Shown piece after piece: positions 44,101-54,801 of a stretch of DNA of 64,000 nt. The DNA comes from Phoronis australis. Taxonomy: Eukaryota; Phoronida; Phoronidae. The stretch covers positions 5,560-69,559 of the forward strand of contig NMRA01000440.1 in the NCBI GenBank assembly GCA_002633005.1. Reading direction: 5' to 3'. The notes beneath the pieces were generated by a model, which was given only the letters and a program-made list of their open reading frames with translations, was not told the DNA's origin and ran no database searches. Position 1 is the first letter of the stretch. Every line of letters begins with the position of its first letter. A program made the position numbers and the translations under genes.

Positions 44101-47100
44101 CTTGACAGTGGAGAAAATACTTGTTAAAAATACTCATCTTTCTTGAATTAACCTGCTATATGAATGTGAGGATGCAAAAATCAGGTATTTTACATTGAAA
44201 ATCTACTGGGTGGGTTGTAGTTTATTCATTTTTTTTTCCGTAATTAGGAATAACACTTATTAGATTCTTGATGACATTTATTGTAATAAAAATATAAAAG
44301 GCAAGTCTATACAGTGATCACTGTTGCATTTCATTTGACATTGTGTAAATAGTTGTAATGTAGTTGGTCACATCATGACACTTTAGTTCTCAGCTGTACT
44401 CGGTGATAACAATTCAACCATCTGTTCGTCGTTCGCTTCTTTGGCATAGTGAAGAGGGGTGTGGTTTGTCTGAAAAACAATTGAGTAAAAGGTTTAACAG
44501 GACATGATCAGTGATAGTGGAAATAAATTACGATTCTCACTGCATATCAAAGTACCAGGATTATTTCTCTGCCCATTCAATCAATCGTTTTTATATCTTG
44601 TAGTAGATTTACAGGGAAGTGGTTGACTATGTGCCCAATACTTGGGTTGAAATTTTAGTCAAAACTCTGGATTCACTGTAATGTGGCAGCAGTCCTTGTT
44701 GACGTAACCATTTAACTGCACGACTAAGATGTTTGTTTGCTTAAGTCATCAGAATGAAACTCGAGAAACTCTGGATTGTAAACCTCTCTACTTGACTGAG
44801 GTATATGATTTGCACAATAGAAAATTTTCCGTGCAAGTTAACAAAATGCAACTTCGACAATTCCAATCTACTTTTCTCCATTCCTTGACCAGTGCACTAA
44901 CAACACTTACATTATCTGCACAGCCAACCAGTTCTGGATACGTCTCCAGTAAATGTTTTGAGACCTCCGCGTGCGAGCCCATTACTGCCTTGTGAAGAGC
45001 CGTGCGACCGCTGACGTCTCGTGACATGGCAAATTTTTTGCTGTCCAAATCCTGCGTAATGGCAGCTAGGTCACCCTCTTCAGCTCCCTTGTGTATTCTC
45101 TCTATTTTTGCCTGAAGTGAAAAAGACTGTTAGTTGGCTCTGTGCAGCATGCTGTTGACAGGCAAGACTTGCGCGATACTGTCACATGTCAATAGTAACA
45201 GATTTGCTGGATCTCTTGATAGCATTGTGCATTTGTAGCACGGAAACTATTTGCAGTGATACTTGTGTAGCAAGTGTTTTAATGCGGTTTTGATGACACT
45301 TTTTGGCGTAAATTAGCACCCAGGTAAATCAGCTTTTTTAATTGAATATAGCTCCCCAGCAATAAACACGCATGTGGATAATCTTACATATTAGTCACAA
45401 GACTTCCCGCAGCACATCAAGGACAGTTAAGCTGGTGAATGTTCCTGAAACAATGCTGACTTTGCAGTCTTTTATTAAGTGAACCAAACACCAAACGTGA
45501 AAGTTACCATAAATTCGGGAATGCCGTTGTAGAACTCGGCTATATCCTCGTTGCCGCTGCCATATTTGCCTGGTATGTCTGGAATTTGGTCATAGCCAGT
45601 CAACAACATGCTCTCTATTGTGTCAAACTCTTGCTTCTGGAATAGCTCACCAACAAAGTTGTCTGAAATAATAAAAATAAAGGTCAATTCGTTGCACCGC
45701 TTTGATCAAATTTTGTTAGAATTTAAAATATAAGTAAAAATTTACAGGCAGGATACATCATTCTCTACATTTTCTAATAAAAGTTTTTTGGTCGCTTGGC
45801 CATTTATTCCTTATGGACACTGGGATTACAAAGGGTAACATAGGGCTTTGTATTACAAGTCAGCTTCTTTGTACACAACCGAGAATATGACTGTTTAAAG
45901 GCTTGGCAGATCAATGTGGGGCAAATGAAAATTGAAATAGAACTCGTGAAGTCACCTCATGGTATTTTGTTGCTTGAACCAATCACAATGCATAAATTTT
46001 GATTTGATCTGGACAATGCTATTTACTTCAACATGTTGGCATTGTCATTCATCTGATGAGACAAGGGAAGTTACGGGTCGATTACAAAGACATTTGCTTA
46101 AAGCAGATTTGGGAGCGAATTGGTCATGAAATTATCTTTTTATTTGCATACACTTGTGACACAAGAATTACCATGGTCAATCTTTCAAGGATAGTGCACT
46201 TCATTATAATTTTGACAGAAAGTAGTTAAACAGTCGATAGGTCACTTTGAAATGTGAATTTTGTTGTTTGTGCATCAAATATATAAACAATATTTCTTCT
46301 GCAGCACATAAATATTTTTATGCCCATTGTTGTCGCTCATTTTCTGGACATTACAAATTTTGCTGGCTTGTGAATTTTCTTGGTTTTGTAAAAAGAAATC
46401 CGCTTGTAATTTATAGATTCAACTGAATAAACTTTATTCACTGGTATTCAGAGCATTGTAGTTACATTGTCTTGAGAAGTGATGGGAAGTGTGAACAGTG
46501 ACAAGTGTAAGTGATGAGAAGTGTGGGTGATGAGAAGTGTGGGTGATGAGAGGCGTGGGTGATGAGAGGCGTGGGTGATGAGNNNNNNNNNNNNNNNNNN
46601 NNNNNNNNNNNNNNNNNNNNNNNNNNNNNNNNNNNNNNNNNNNNNNNNNNNNNNNNNNNNNNNNNNNNNNNNNNNNNNNNNNNNNNNNNNNNNNNNNNNN
46701 NNNNNNNNNNNNNNNNNNNNNNNNNNNNNNNNNNNNNNNNNNNNNNNNNNNNNNNNNNNNNNNNNNNNNNNNNNNNNNNNNNNNNNNNNNNNNNNNNNNN
46801 NNNNNNNNNNNNNNNNNNNNNNNNNNNNNNNNNNNNNNNNNNNNNNNNNNNNNNNNNNNNNNNNNNNNNNNNNNNNNNNNNNNNNNNNNNNNNNNNNNNN
46901 NNNNNNNNNNNNNNNNNNNNNNNNNNNNNNNNNNNNNNNNNNNNNNNNNNNNNNNNNNNNNNNNNNNNNNNNNNNNNNNNNNNNNNNNNNNNNNNNNNNN
47001 NNNNNNNNNNNNNNNNNNNNNNNNNNNNNNNNNNNNNNNNNNNNNNNNNNNNNNNNNNNNNNNNNNNNNNNNNNNNNNNNNNNNNNNNNNNNNNNNNNAT

Positions 47101-50100
47101 GCTTGTCTTACCAATAGCCTGTACAACCTCGATGCGATCAGCTGCTTCTGCAATGTCTCGAGGCGTCTGGTTTGCTTCATCCCTGTCAGACAATGGATAC
47201 CCTTCTTTAAGCAATGCGAGGACCTCCTCCACACCCATGGATGACACAGCATAATGCAGCTTGGTGCGACCCTGTTCATCCTTTTCTTTTGTCTTGTCCT
47301 TGTTTGCTGTGTCATCTTGCTCTTGGTCTTCTCGCACAGTGGCGAGCTCTGGTGGCTGAGCTAGAGACAGTTGCTCACGTGCTCTGAAGGAGTAAGAGTT
47401 AAAGTTGTGAACATTGACAGAAGCTTAACTTTCACGGTGTGATACAATCTTGGTGTTTAGGTACCCTCCATATTATTTACTGTCAAAAATTTGATTTTGA
47501 AATTTCTTTGTAGCATTCACTTTCTTTAGTCAGGCTGCTCTTAGCTCTCTTAACCCCGTGTCCCCTGCTCGTGACTTTGTCTTCGGGTAAGACCTCCTTT
47601 GCATTACATTCTGGCAGTTCTGATCCTTCATTGCACCTCCTATCTGCATCTCTCCATAAGAGACCACGAGACACCCTCTCTTCTCCATCCCACTTTCTCT
47701 GCAACTCACTTCCTTTTTTGCTCCCTTAATCCCAATGCCACCATACTTTGTTTATCAACACCTCTCCCAAACCACTGTTGTCCCCTGAACCTCTCCACCG
47801 TCCGTCTAGACCCCATCTCCCCCTCATCCACCACCTTTAGTTCAACCTCTCTCTACCGCCCGTCTAGACCCCATCTCCCCCTCATCCACCACCTTTAGTT
47901 CCTTCTCAACTATTCCTGCTCTCTACATCACACTTTGTTCCCTGCTTCTTTCTACCTCCAGGTCATGTGTGCCCTGTCAACCATCCTTGTCAGCTCTCCC
48001 TACTTTGTTTTCCACCATAGCTTGCTCCCTACCATTCCCTCTACCTCTCCCCAAGACCTTCTTTACCCATCAGCTGCCCCTACTTCTTTCTGTTCTATTC
48101 TTGCTTCTTCTACGACACTGTACCCTGATGTTCCCTGTCAATTCCCTAAAGAGCCGCACCCTTTTCCTCTCCATTTACGTTCTCTTCGACACTTTGTTTG
48201 CTGACCTTCTTTCCATCCCTTTCCTCTCCAAATCCTTTACAATATTCAAATCCCTGACCTTCCCTGTCAATCTAAAGAGCCATACCCCTTCCCTCTCCAT
48301 TTAACTTTCTCTATGACACTCTGTAGCCTGTCAATAATCTAAAGAACCATGCCCCTTTCCTTTCCACTTACTTTATCTACCACACTCTTGTACCCTGTCA
48401 ATACTCCAAAGAACCACACCCCTTCCCTCTACATTTACTTTCTCTATCACACTCTTGTACCCTATCAATACTTCAAAGAACCACACCCCTTCCCTCTACA
48501 TTTACTTTCTCTATCACACTCTTGCACCCTGTCAATACTCCAAAGAACCACACCCCTTTCCTCTCCACTTAGTTTCTCTATCACACTCTTGTACCCTATC
48601 AATACTTCAAAGAACCACACCCCTTCCCTCTCCACTTAGTTTCTCTACCACACTCTGTTCCCTGTCAGTCCTCTAAAGAGCCACGCCCCTTCCCTCTCCA
48701 CTTACTTTCTCTACCACACTCTGTTCCCTGTCAGTTCTCTAAAGAGCCACTCCCCTTCCCTCTCCACTTACTTCCTTTGCAACTCTTCTTGTTCTTTCTG
48801 CTTCCTTTCTTCTTCTTCCTTCTCTGCCTTCAGACGTTTCTCCTCCTCTATCAGCTGCAGCTTCTCCTGTCTTCGCTGCTCACGTCGTATTTTCTCTTGC
48901 TCCTCCTCCAGCCTCTGCTGGTGAATTTGCTCTTCCATCTCAGCTTGCTGCAGATAATCAGGCACTATGTATTGATCATGATATATTCCTATACTTATTC
49001 ATTCACTCCAGTTATTTGTATGCATATGTTTTACATGTGGTGTGAGGAACCCTGTCACACAGAAGAAGGTTGAATAATGTAAAATTCTTCTGTTTGGGAC
49101 GGTGAAAATTAATTATTTGTCTCGATGTGGGAGCTTGTGCCAAATTTTAGACTGTTGGTTTCAAAATAGAGAATTCCATATTTGTGAATGCCGAAATTGC
49201 CTATCTAAATTATCAGAGTCGAGAAAATTCAATTTACCAGACGGGTAGACTTGATTTTTTGGTGTCCCAAGTTTTAGGTACTTCCCGAACTAGAGACTTT
49301 TTACCATACTCTTGATTTTGAGGACTTTACTACTAAACTAAATTGAAATAAAGTTTTATCAATTATGGTTTGCATTGTGGATTCGCGCAGAATGATTTTC
49401 AAGGTTATTTCAAGATGCTGATTAGCAAATAATGTGATGTTGAATGTTATGTTTACTCAAAAGATTGTACTTTGTAGATAGCTTGTAACTTTTATGATTA
49501 GAGTTATGTTCATGATTTAAAAACTGTAGGTGGCGTGATTGTTAGATAGGTGATGAAAAGTCTCATAGTTGAAGACTTGGTACATACCTTCTTCTCTCTC
49601 ATTTTGTTGTCATGGTACTTCAGTAAATAATGAGCCAAATATTCAATGGGGTCCCACGGTCGTTTCTCTGCCACTTCAGCCAGACCAGCGGCAAGCAATG
49701 AGCCCAAGTTCTTGGCAATGTATTGACCCTCAACACTTGATGGTTCCGGTACATTCTTGATTGTGTAAGGATCGTTTTCAGCCATGTTCCTCTGGGCATG
49801 TGATCCAAATATACGTGGGGCAGCTAGAAGAATGCAAAACACATGCTCAACATTGCAGACTTGTCCAACATTTTTGTAAAAGAATTAAAAATAAAGTATT
49901 TTACTATTTCTAATATTCTCATAGTTAGTACTTCTATCAAAATATTTTTAAAACAGATTAGCTGATGTGTCATGCTAGTAGTACTTACGCTTCTCAATTG
50001 GTGTCTCTGTAGCTGTGTTCTGAGGAGTTTTCTGTGTGTCAGATGGAGGACGTGACCCCTTTACAGCTGACCCAGGTCGTGACCCTTTTACTGCAGACCC

Positions 50101-53100
50101 AGGTCGGGACCCCTTCACTCCTGACCCAGGTCGTGACCCTTTTGCGGCTGACCCTGGACGTGATGCTTTTTTAGTGGAGGCAGGTCTACTTGCTGATTTC
50201 TGAGCAGACAGTTTCTGTGCCATATCCTCAGCTATACTTTCGAGTTTGATATCAGAAGCGTCAGTCTTGTAATCAGCTGGTGTCTTGCCGTGCATGTCTT
50301 TTAACGTCTCATCTGCTCCAGCAGTTTTTAGCGTATCATAGATGGCGCTATCACCAACTGCTGCATAATGAAGCGCAGTCCGGAGGTCCTGTAAAATTTA
50401 TAAGTTTACACCTGAATATAAGTGTATTCATCCACATGACTTGCACTATGTTATATCCCCTGAATGCCAGTTTAGTGCTACTTAGCTATTTATAAATATC
50501 TATTGTTATCCAACTGGTTTTGTAGCACTCTAAGCACTCCCAAAGACTCAAATGCAGAATAATCCCATCTTGGATGGCTCTCAAATATTGAGTTGCATTG
50601 AGGTCAGGCCTTTATCCAGGATTTCGAAAATAGGGTGTCCAAAATGGGGTTCCCNAGCAATCCCCCCCAAACACACAGATTTTTTTACACAAAAATGCAT
50701 AGACCAAGGTTTTTACATCTAAGTTTACAAAACAGCCTTCTGTAGTGAGCATTTTTAATAAAAAAATGGTGTAGACCAAGACTTTTACAATGCTATCAAC
50801 CAAGTGTGAGCTTAGCAACATTGTATATACTTTGTATATTTCTTCCTGCTTTGAAAAAAATCCCCACTGTGAGCCTTCAGAGGCTTCCTAGTAATCACTA
50901 CAATGTGTGTGTCCAAACTTGAAAGGTTCCTATTGACAGTGGGCGTCCAAAGGATACTTTGAGCGTCCTTGCCAGGACGTCCATATTAGTGCTGGGGCGT
51001 CCATTTGGACGCCCAGGACGTACGCTGCATAAAGGCCTGACTCAGGTGGTGCTGGACTTGAATGTATTTTATATCTGTAAGGTACGTTAAAAAGGAATTT
51101 GCTTATAGTTGTTTCCGCTGTTGCACTGCTTCAGTCATGGCACAAACTTGCACTAGAATAGGTTGGACCTGCCCAAATGTACTTCCGCAAAAGGAAAATG
51201 TTTTTCCAGGTGGACGCTTGCACCAGACCTTGTCATGAAACAAGCTCTGTCATTTAGACGCAGTTGATCAGACACTTACGTTGTCAGCCATGTTGAGGGC
51301 ATCTGGGTAATCAGCAATGAAGTACTGAACTATGCCAGCTTGCTTTAGAATGACTGCTTTGTGCAACACATTCTTTCCAGTTACATCTAGCGCTAAAGCC
51401 AACACTTTGCGATCTATCAAGGCCTTTAGTTTGTCATCAGATCCTTCCTTTATGGCCTCATACATGCTCAACAGTTTACCCTAAAAAACCAAAATGGCAT
51501 TGTGTCATTGTACATCATAACATCATGAATGGTAGACACATCGTGTATCTACTCTCTGAGCCATGAGAACTACCTAGTGGACATTAAAATAATTTGTATA
51601 AGGGCATTTATTAGGAGAATGGCTTTCTGGGAAATCCATTCAGTAGGATCACTGTTTAAGGGAAAATGTGTATGCTGGTGAAAAACGTGGATACTCGGGT
51701 GAAAACATGTATACTGGTGAAAACAGTTTTTCCTAAACAAATCTGTCGCAGGGTGTGCCAGGGTACATTGCTACCAAACTTACCACAGGCTATGCTTGGG
51801 TACGTTGCTTCCTAACCTGCTACAGGCTGTGCCAAGGTACATTGCAACCAAACTTGCTACTGGCTGTGCCAGCATACATTGCTTTCAAAACCTGCCAGCC
51901 TTCGGGCTGTGCTAGGGTGCATTGCTACCAAAAATGGAGTGTGCGATCTTTTCTGTTATAATAGTTGGAGTGGCACCACATCCCATCTATCTGATTACTG
52001 TTTCTCATGAAGACACTGGCATTCCATTGTGGGTTAGCAATTATTGCTTGTGACAGTTCTGTGGCTAGGTTTTAGGTTACCAAGTCAATAAAGTACTGTT
52101 AGTATGTTTTGTTGAATAGGCAGCAATGAGGCGTTGAATAACTGGCAAGGAGGCGCTCAATAGCCGGCAAGGAGGGGCTTAATAGGCAGCAGTGAGGCAC
52201 TGAATAGGTGGCAATGAAGTGCGGAATCGACAGGTATGAGGCGTTGCCAGGTCATCTTGAAGATAGCAGGGGGGGTGGCCAGCTGATCAGCAGTGCATAC
52301 ACGTCTTAAGCCATACATCAGCGGTCCTGTATATATGGCTGTTGCCTCTTCAACAAACTTAACATGAACAGTACAGTACAATTTCTAGAACATAGACGTG
52401 AACTGTCATGTTTTCACTCACCAGTGTTTCTGGTATGCTTTTCACAAATGTCTCAACCTCAGCTGATCCTGCCAGAGTGACCCCTGTTGTCAAAGGGTCA
52501 AAGCCAGCCAGTACCAGCTTCTCGAGTTCCTCTACTTTACCCTCTTTGGCCAGACCCTCGAGATGATCCTTGATAGCCTGCTGCTGACCCTGGTCACCTG
52601 ACTTGACCGCTCTGTCCCAGGCTGTGTGCCCTGACTCATCTCTCTTGGCCAGGTCGCTGAAGTCTGCCATTGTTACTTCACCTGTTGTGAACAAATGGCA
52701 AGTTTCCTTTAGGAATGAGTAAATAGGATGGAGAGATTTACAAATATTGCTGACAGGAGGTACTAATTTTGGACTATAAAACGTGGGATTCTGTGGACAA
52801 ACATTTAAAAACACTGAGAAATTAGACATGGTCAGTGAGCAGTAGACAATCTGTTGAGCTGAATACTCATGGTGTGTAATAATAATAGTTGCCTGACAAC
52901 TCAGCTGAAGACATTGTAGTTATCGCGAGGTAGCGCTGCACGCTAAGATTTTTTTCAATGTGACAATTTGGGAACATTTACATTTGCTAATTGATATTAA
53001 ACTGATTTTTAAATCAATTGGTTATTATTAGCGCAAAACAAAATATAAGTAGCTATTAGTGACGGAGTTAACTGGAGCTGTTAACTGGGATCCAGGACCG

Positions 53101-54801
53101 GAGTTAAGCGTTCATATTGACTGCAACTCCCCCAAACCGTGGATGCGTCGATGTTAGTATGAAAGGCCTTGTGTGTCACAGTGGCTTTATATTCCAATTA
53201 CTGTTGGTGCCATTAATATTCTAACTTGATGATATCTCACACCTTTGTACATCAAATGATATCAAACCAAGTAGAACCATCATCAGAATCTCATTGATAA
53301 GACATTTTGTCTATCGATTAAAATAGAAATCTGATTTAGGAATATTTGGGTTTTGTTACCGCAGTGTCTAACTGCGCGGTTTTTTCCATATTACAGTGTC
53401 CTATTGATTCTAATGGTGTATGTTTCTAAGGGTGTCAATTTCACCTCTCTCAACTGTAACTTTGGCTGGTAACATGACATTCTCTTGATCCTTGTTTTTC
53501 ATGCAATTTAAAAGCAGATTGTTCCAATTGTTTTAGAACTGACTGTGATTGTTGGTTAGTTTCTGTCGCGTGGTGTGAAACTGCTCATTAGTGCACTGTT
53601 AAGATATTTTAAGAACAATTGTTGTCTACTGTGAGATGAAGGTAAACACACAATGTGTGGTTGAAATTTCTCACTTTATCCCAACCACACATGCAGTGAT
53701 TTCCAGTCAATATCCCTGTGCAAACTATTATCCCCACTTTGTCTTATTGAGCAGTCCTCCGAACAGTAGCATTGTTCACCTCAATCAATCTTAAGTTATT
53801 GTTTAAACCATGTAATTGGATAATTACCATGTCACCTCTCTAACTTGATAATCAATGGTAACTTCAGACACCAGTCGTCTTTATCCTATAAAGACTAAAG
53901 TTAAAAAGCTCTACTGGCAGTACTGGCAACTACCAGACACAGAATAACCTAATTTAGGCATATGCTGAACAATTATTACCTGTTGACTCTTTTAGTTAAT
54001 GATTTCTGTGCCTTATACTCAGCTTGTGAACTTCACTGTTACTTGATGTGATGGACATTCAGTCTACCACTTACTGCCTGTTGCTATGTATAGTTAGTCT
54101 GGTTGCTAAGTCAGCCATTAATAAACTAGCCTCAGGTGTGTTGTGATTGTGCAGGTTTTATTTACATAATGAAGGAGGTCATGGGCTATATGTTTGACTG
54201 AGACTTTCTATTCAGGGCAGGACTGTGCTCTTTGAATGGACAGGCTTTAAGGGATTAAATTGTTATTGCATAAAATGTGTTAGTGGAAATGTGTAATAAA
54301 ATTATGTGAGTCCCTAACCAGTCAGTAAATACAAAAGGTTAATTTCACTGCTTGTAAATATTATGCTTGGTTGTGGAAAACCTTATGAAACCTTGTGTGA
54401 TTTTCCCAAGCCTTGAAACCAATGTCATTAATACTTACAAAAGTCACATTTAGTTTTTTGCTTAAAATGAAAACATCAGGTGTGAAGTTTGAAACCTGGT
54501 GTGCTTTTCCAGAGCTAAAGTTACATGTTCTGTTTAATCAAAGAAATTGGATATTTTTGTGATTGTTCTATAATATAATTTGATTGTATGTTATTCTGGT
54601 GTCAGTCTAAAGTCTCATTTTGTGTACATTACCTAAATGCACTCCTCCATTGCAGGTTACCATGACAAAGGCTCATACCCTGTTCCCAGCTTTTATAACC
54701 CCATACCTTGGAGAGCCCCGGACATACCCAAGGAAAAAACTGACAAACCTGTTAAGAAAAAGACCCTCAAATACAAATGGAATCCTGACAAATATTATTG
54801 A
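32115..54801 (+). CDS. CCDC34: Coiled-coil domain-containing protein 34, five exons
   Basis: A coiled-coil protein whose vertebrate relatives are needed for sperm flagella and cilia. Exons: 32115-32314, 35075-35285, 38728-38886, 40874-41069 and 54656-54801, together 303 residues with consistent phases. Seen: a Ser-rich N-terminus (exon 1), then AWETWLVRKEKLL in exon 2. Charged coiled coil with the family's repeated W-x-x-x-K units follows in exons 2-4 (TWLEHKNQQ, EWIEHKRKL). The diagnostic tail has PRPLNNSFGY, GKLTGYHD and PSFYNPIPW. It ends in WNPDKYY. Exon 1 is the least certain: the donor fitting the phase (AAAGG/GTCTGT) is weak, and a better GTAAAG donor at 32308 would break the frame. 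Intron 4 (41070-54655) contains another whole gene on the opposite strand. AATAAA at 55038 probably ends the transcript. Confidence 0.88.
35936..36123. repeat. 47-bp minisatellite, four copies
   Basis: Four tandem 47-bp units, from GTAATTACTACTGAGAGCTA to CTTCCAGCAT, with one to three differences between units. It lies in CCDC34 intron 2. Confidence 0.95.
40030..40560 (-). pseudogene. Penelope-like element 3' part with GIY-YIG endonuclease
   Basis: The minus strand reads YRQPPNLRNMLVRSRF (near 40500), then a Cys/His stretch. A GIY-YIG-type domain follows at 40169-40441 (GIVYLIRCGKC, then YFGETCNSLCTRMNGHR, then the GEHFHLPGH end). This order is that of the Penelope-like retroelement C-terminus. 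Stops near 40165 and around 40440 show it is dead. It sits in CCDC34 intron 3, antisense to the gene. Confidence 0.82.
41442..41722 (+). pseudogene. Broken THAP zinc-finger domain with a tandem SQEV tail
   Basis: Starts MPQVCCVPG, the usual opening of a THAP DNA-binding domain. After a frameshift it continues with HRLQKDDTLRRTWLIHVN, matching the family's H-x-FP-x-D-x-x-LR-x-x-W core. The same frame then runs into KTVENYQVSAFLKQEV and six SQEV units before a stop at 41720. The third C-x-x-H pair is not seen. It may be a host THAP gene fragment or a transposase-derived relic. It lies in CCDC34 intron 4. Confidence 0.65.
41638..41709. repeat. 12-bp tandem repeat AAGTCTCGCAAG, six units
   Basis: Six near-identical 12-bp units. 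Because 12 is divisible by three, they keep the THAP-fragment frame open and encode SQEV repeats. Confidence 0.9.
42188..42270 (+). repeat. Diverged repeat, copy 1 (partner at 43978)
   Basis: Shares AAGTTCAAAGGATTTG and CTAGTTGC(C/T)GA with 43978-44054. Both can be read as FKGF followed by LVADA on the plus strand. This could be a duplicated coding fragment or an interspersed repeat. I do not recognise a family. Confidence 0.5.
43978..44054 (+). repeat. Diverged repeat, copy 2 (partner at 42188)
   Basis: Related to 42188-42270. Here it lies inside a 65-codon open frame (43908-44105) that reads KFKGFVARLVADANLNQR. The frame has no upstream or downstream support as an exon of CCDC34. Confidence 0.5.
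44277..44282 (-). terminator. Polyadenylation signal AATAAA for the ankyrin/Dpy-30 gene
   Basis: AATAAA on the minus strand about 100 bp after the stop codon at 44383. It is the first canonical signal downstream, so the likely 3' end. Confidence 0.6.
44383..52670 (-). CDS. Ankyrin-repeat, Dpy-30-motif, coiled-coil protein nested in a CCDC34 intron
   Basis: Probable axonemal or ciliary scaffold. Nine exons in order: 52670-52422, 51480-51280, 50388-49989, 49823-49588, 48947-48772, 47383-47112, 45662-45508, 45111-44911 and 44469-44383. Every junction is GT-AG and in phase, giving 658 residues. Layout: ankyrin-like module A (about 40-190), five SRPGS/P repeats (about 225-265), and a Dpy-30 motif (about 312-360, with YIAKNLGSLLAAGLAEVAEK and DPIEYLAHYLLKY). 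Then come a Glu/Lys/Gln coiled coil (363-420), an ankyrin pair (about 438-505) and module B (515-658), a second copy of module A. Dpy-30 motifs dimerise and bind amphipathic helices in radial spokes and in COMPASS complexes; the ankyrin and coiled-coil context favours the axoneme. I do not recognise a named orthologue. A 516-base gap falls in intron 6 and costs no coding sequence. Confidence 0.9.
46511..46582. repeat. 16-bp minisatellite GTGATGAGARGYGTGG abutting a gap
   Basis: Tandem units run straight into the unresolved bases at 46583. The gap is most likely the rest of this array, in intron 6 of the nested gene. Confidence 0.9.
46583..47098. other. Assembly gap (516 N)
   Basis: Unresolved bases. 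Exon 6 ends at 47112 with one base carried over, and exon 7 at 45662 accepts exactly that phase. The gap therefore needs to hide no exon. Confidence 0.95.
48166..48771. repeat. 66-67-bp minisatellite starting at the exon 5 splice donor
   Basis: About nine tandem CT-rich units (plus-strand sense; typical piece CCTTCCCTCTCCACTTACTT) occupy most of intron 5 of the nested gene. The first unit, on the minus strand, contains the real GTAAGT donor of exon 5 at 48771. Units around 48700 and 48366 carry the same GTAAGT, the others GTAAAT or a mutated CTAAGT. A related but more degenerate CT-rich stretch, with a direct repeat around CGTCTAGACCCCATCTCCCC, extends left to about 47760. Confidence 0.88.
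50605..51039. mobile_element. Non-autonomous hAT-type element
   Basis: 435 bp bounded by CAGGCCTTTATCCAG and its near-exact complement CTGCATAAAGGCCTG. The flanks are ATTGAGGT and ACTCAGGT, an 8-bp target duplication with two mismatches. CAGG termini and an 8-bp duplication fit hAT. It has an internal TGGACGCCC hairpin, no transposase, and one unresolved base at 50655. It lies in intron 2 of the nested gene. Confidence 0.8.
51748..51930. repeat. Degenerate 45-bp tandem repeat, four units
   Basis: Units of the type GGCTGTGCCAGGGTACATTG followed by CTACCAAAC. Intron 1 of the nested gene. Confidence 0.8.
52115..52240. repeat. Degenerate tandem repeat GGCARNNAGGCGYTNAATA
   Basis: Five or so imperfect 24-27-bp units around GGCAGCAATGAGGCGTTGAA. 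Intron 1 of the nested gene. Confidence 0.75.
52888..52900. promoter_or_regulatory. X-box-like motif upstream of the ankyrin/Dpy-30 gene
   Basis: GTTGCCTGACAAC: a perfect left RFX half-site GTTGCC, a 1-nt spacer and GACAAC, one mismatch from GGCAAC. It lies 218 bp upstream of the ATG at 52670. A splice acceptor-like CAG just before the ATG suggests a 5' UTR exon beyond, so the site is in promoter range. Confidence 0.5.
52901..54655. other. Remainder of CCDC34 intron 4; nothing recognised
   Basis: AT-rich intron sequence between the nested gene's promoter and the last CCDC34 exon. No coding or repeat structure that I can name. Confidence 0.5.

Noticed and set aside
46434-47337. A 290-residue open frame
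   Set aside because: It only stays open because the gap bases are read through; the real exon ends at 47112.
47599-48676. Pro/Ser/Leu-rich plus-strand open frames
   Set aside because: They are read through the CT-rich minisatellite in intron 5 of the nested gene and show only repeat-driven composition.
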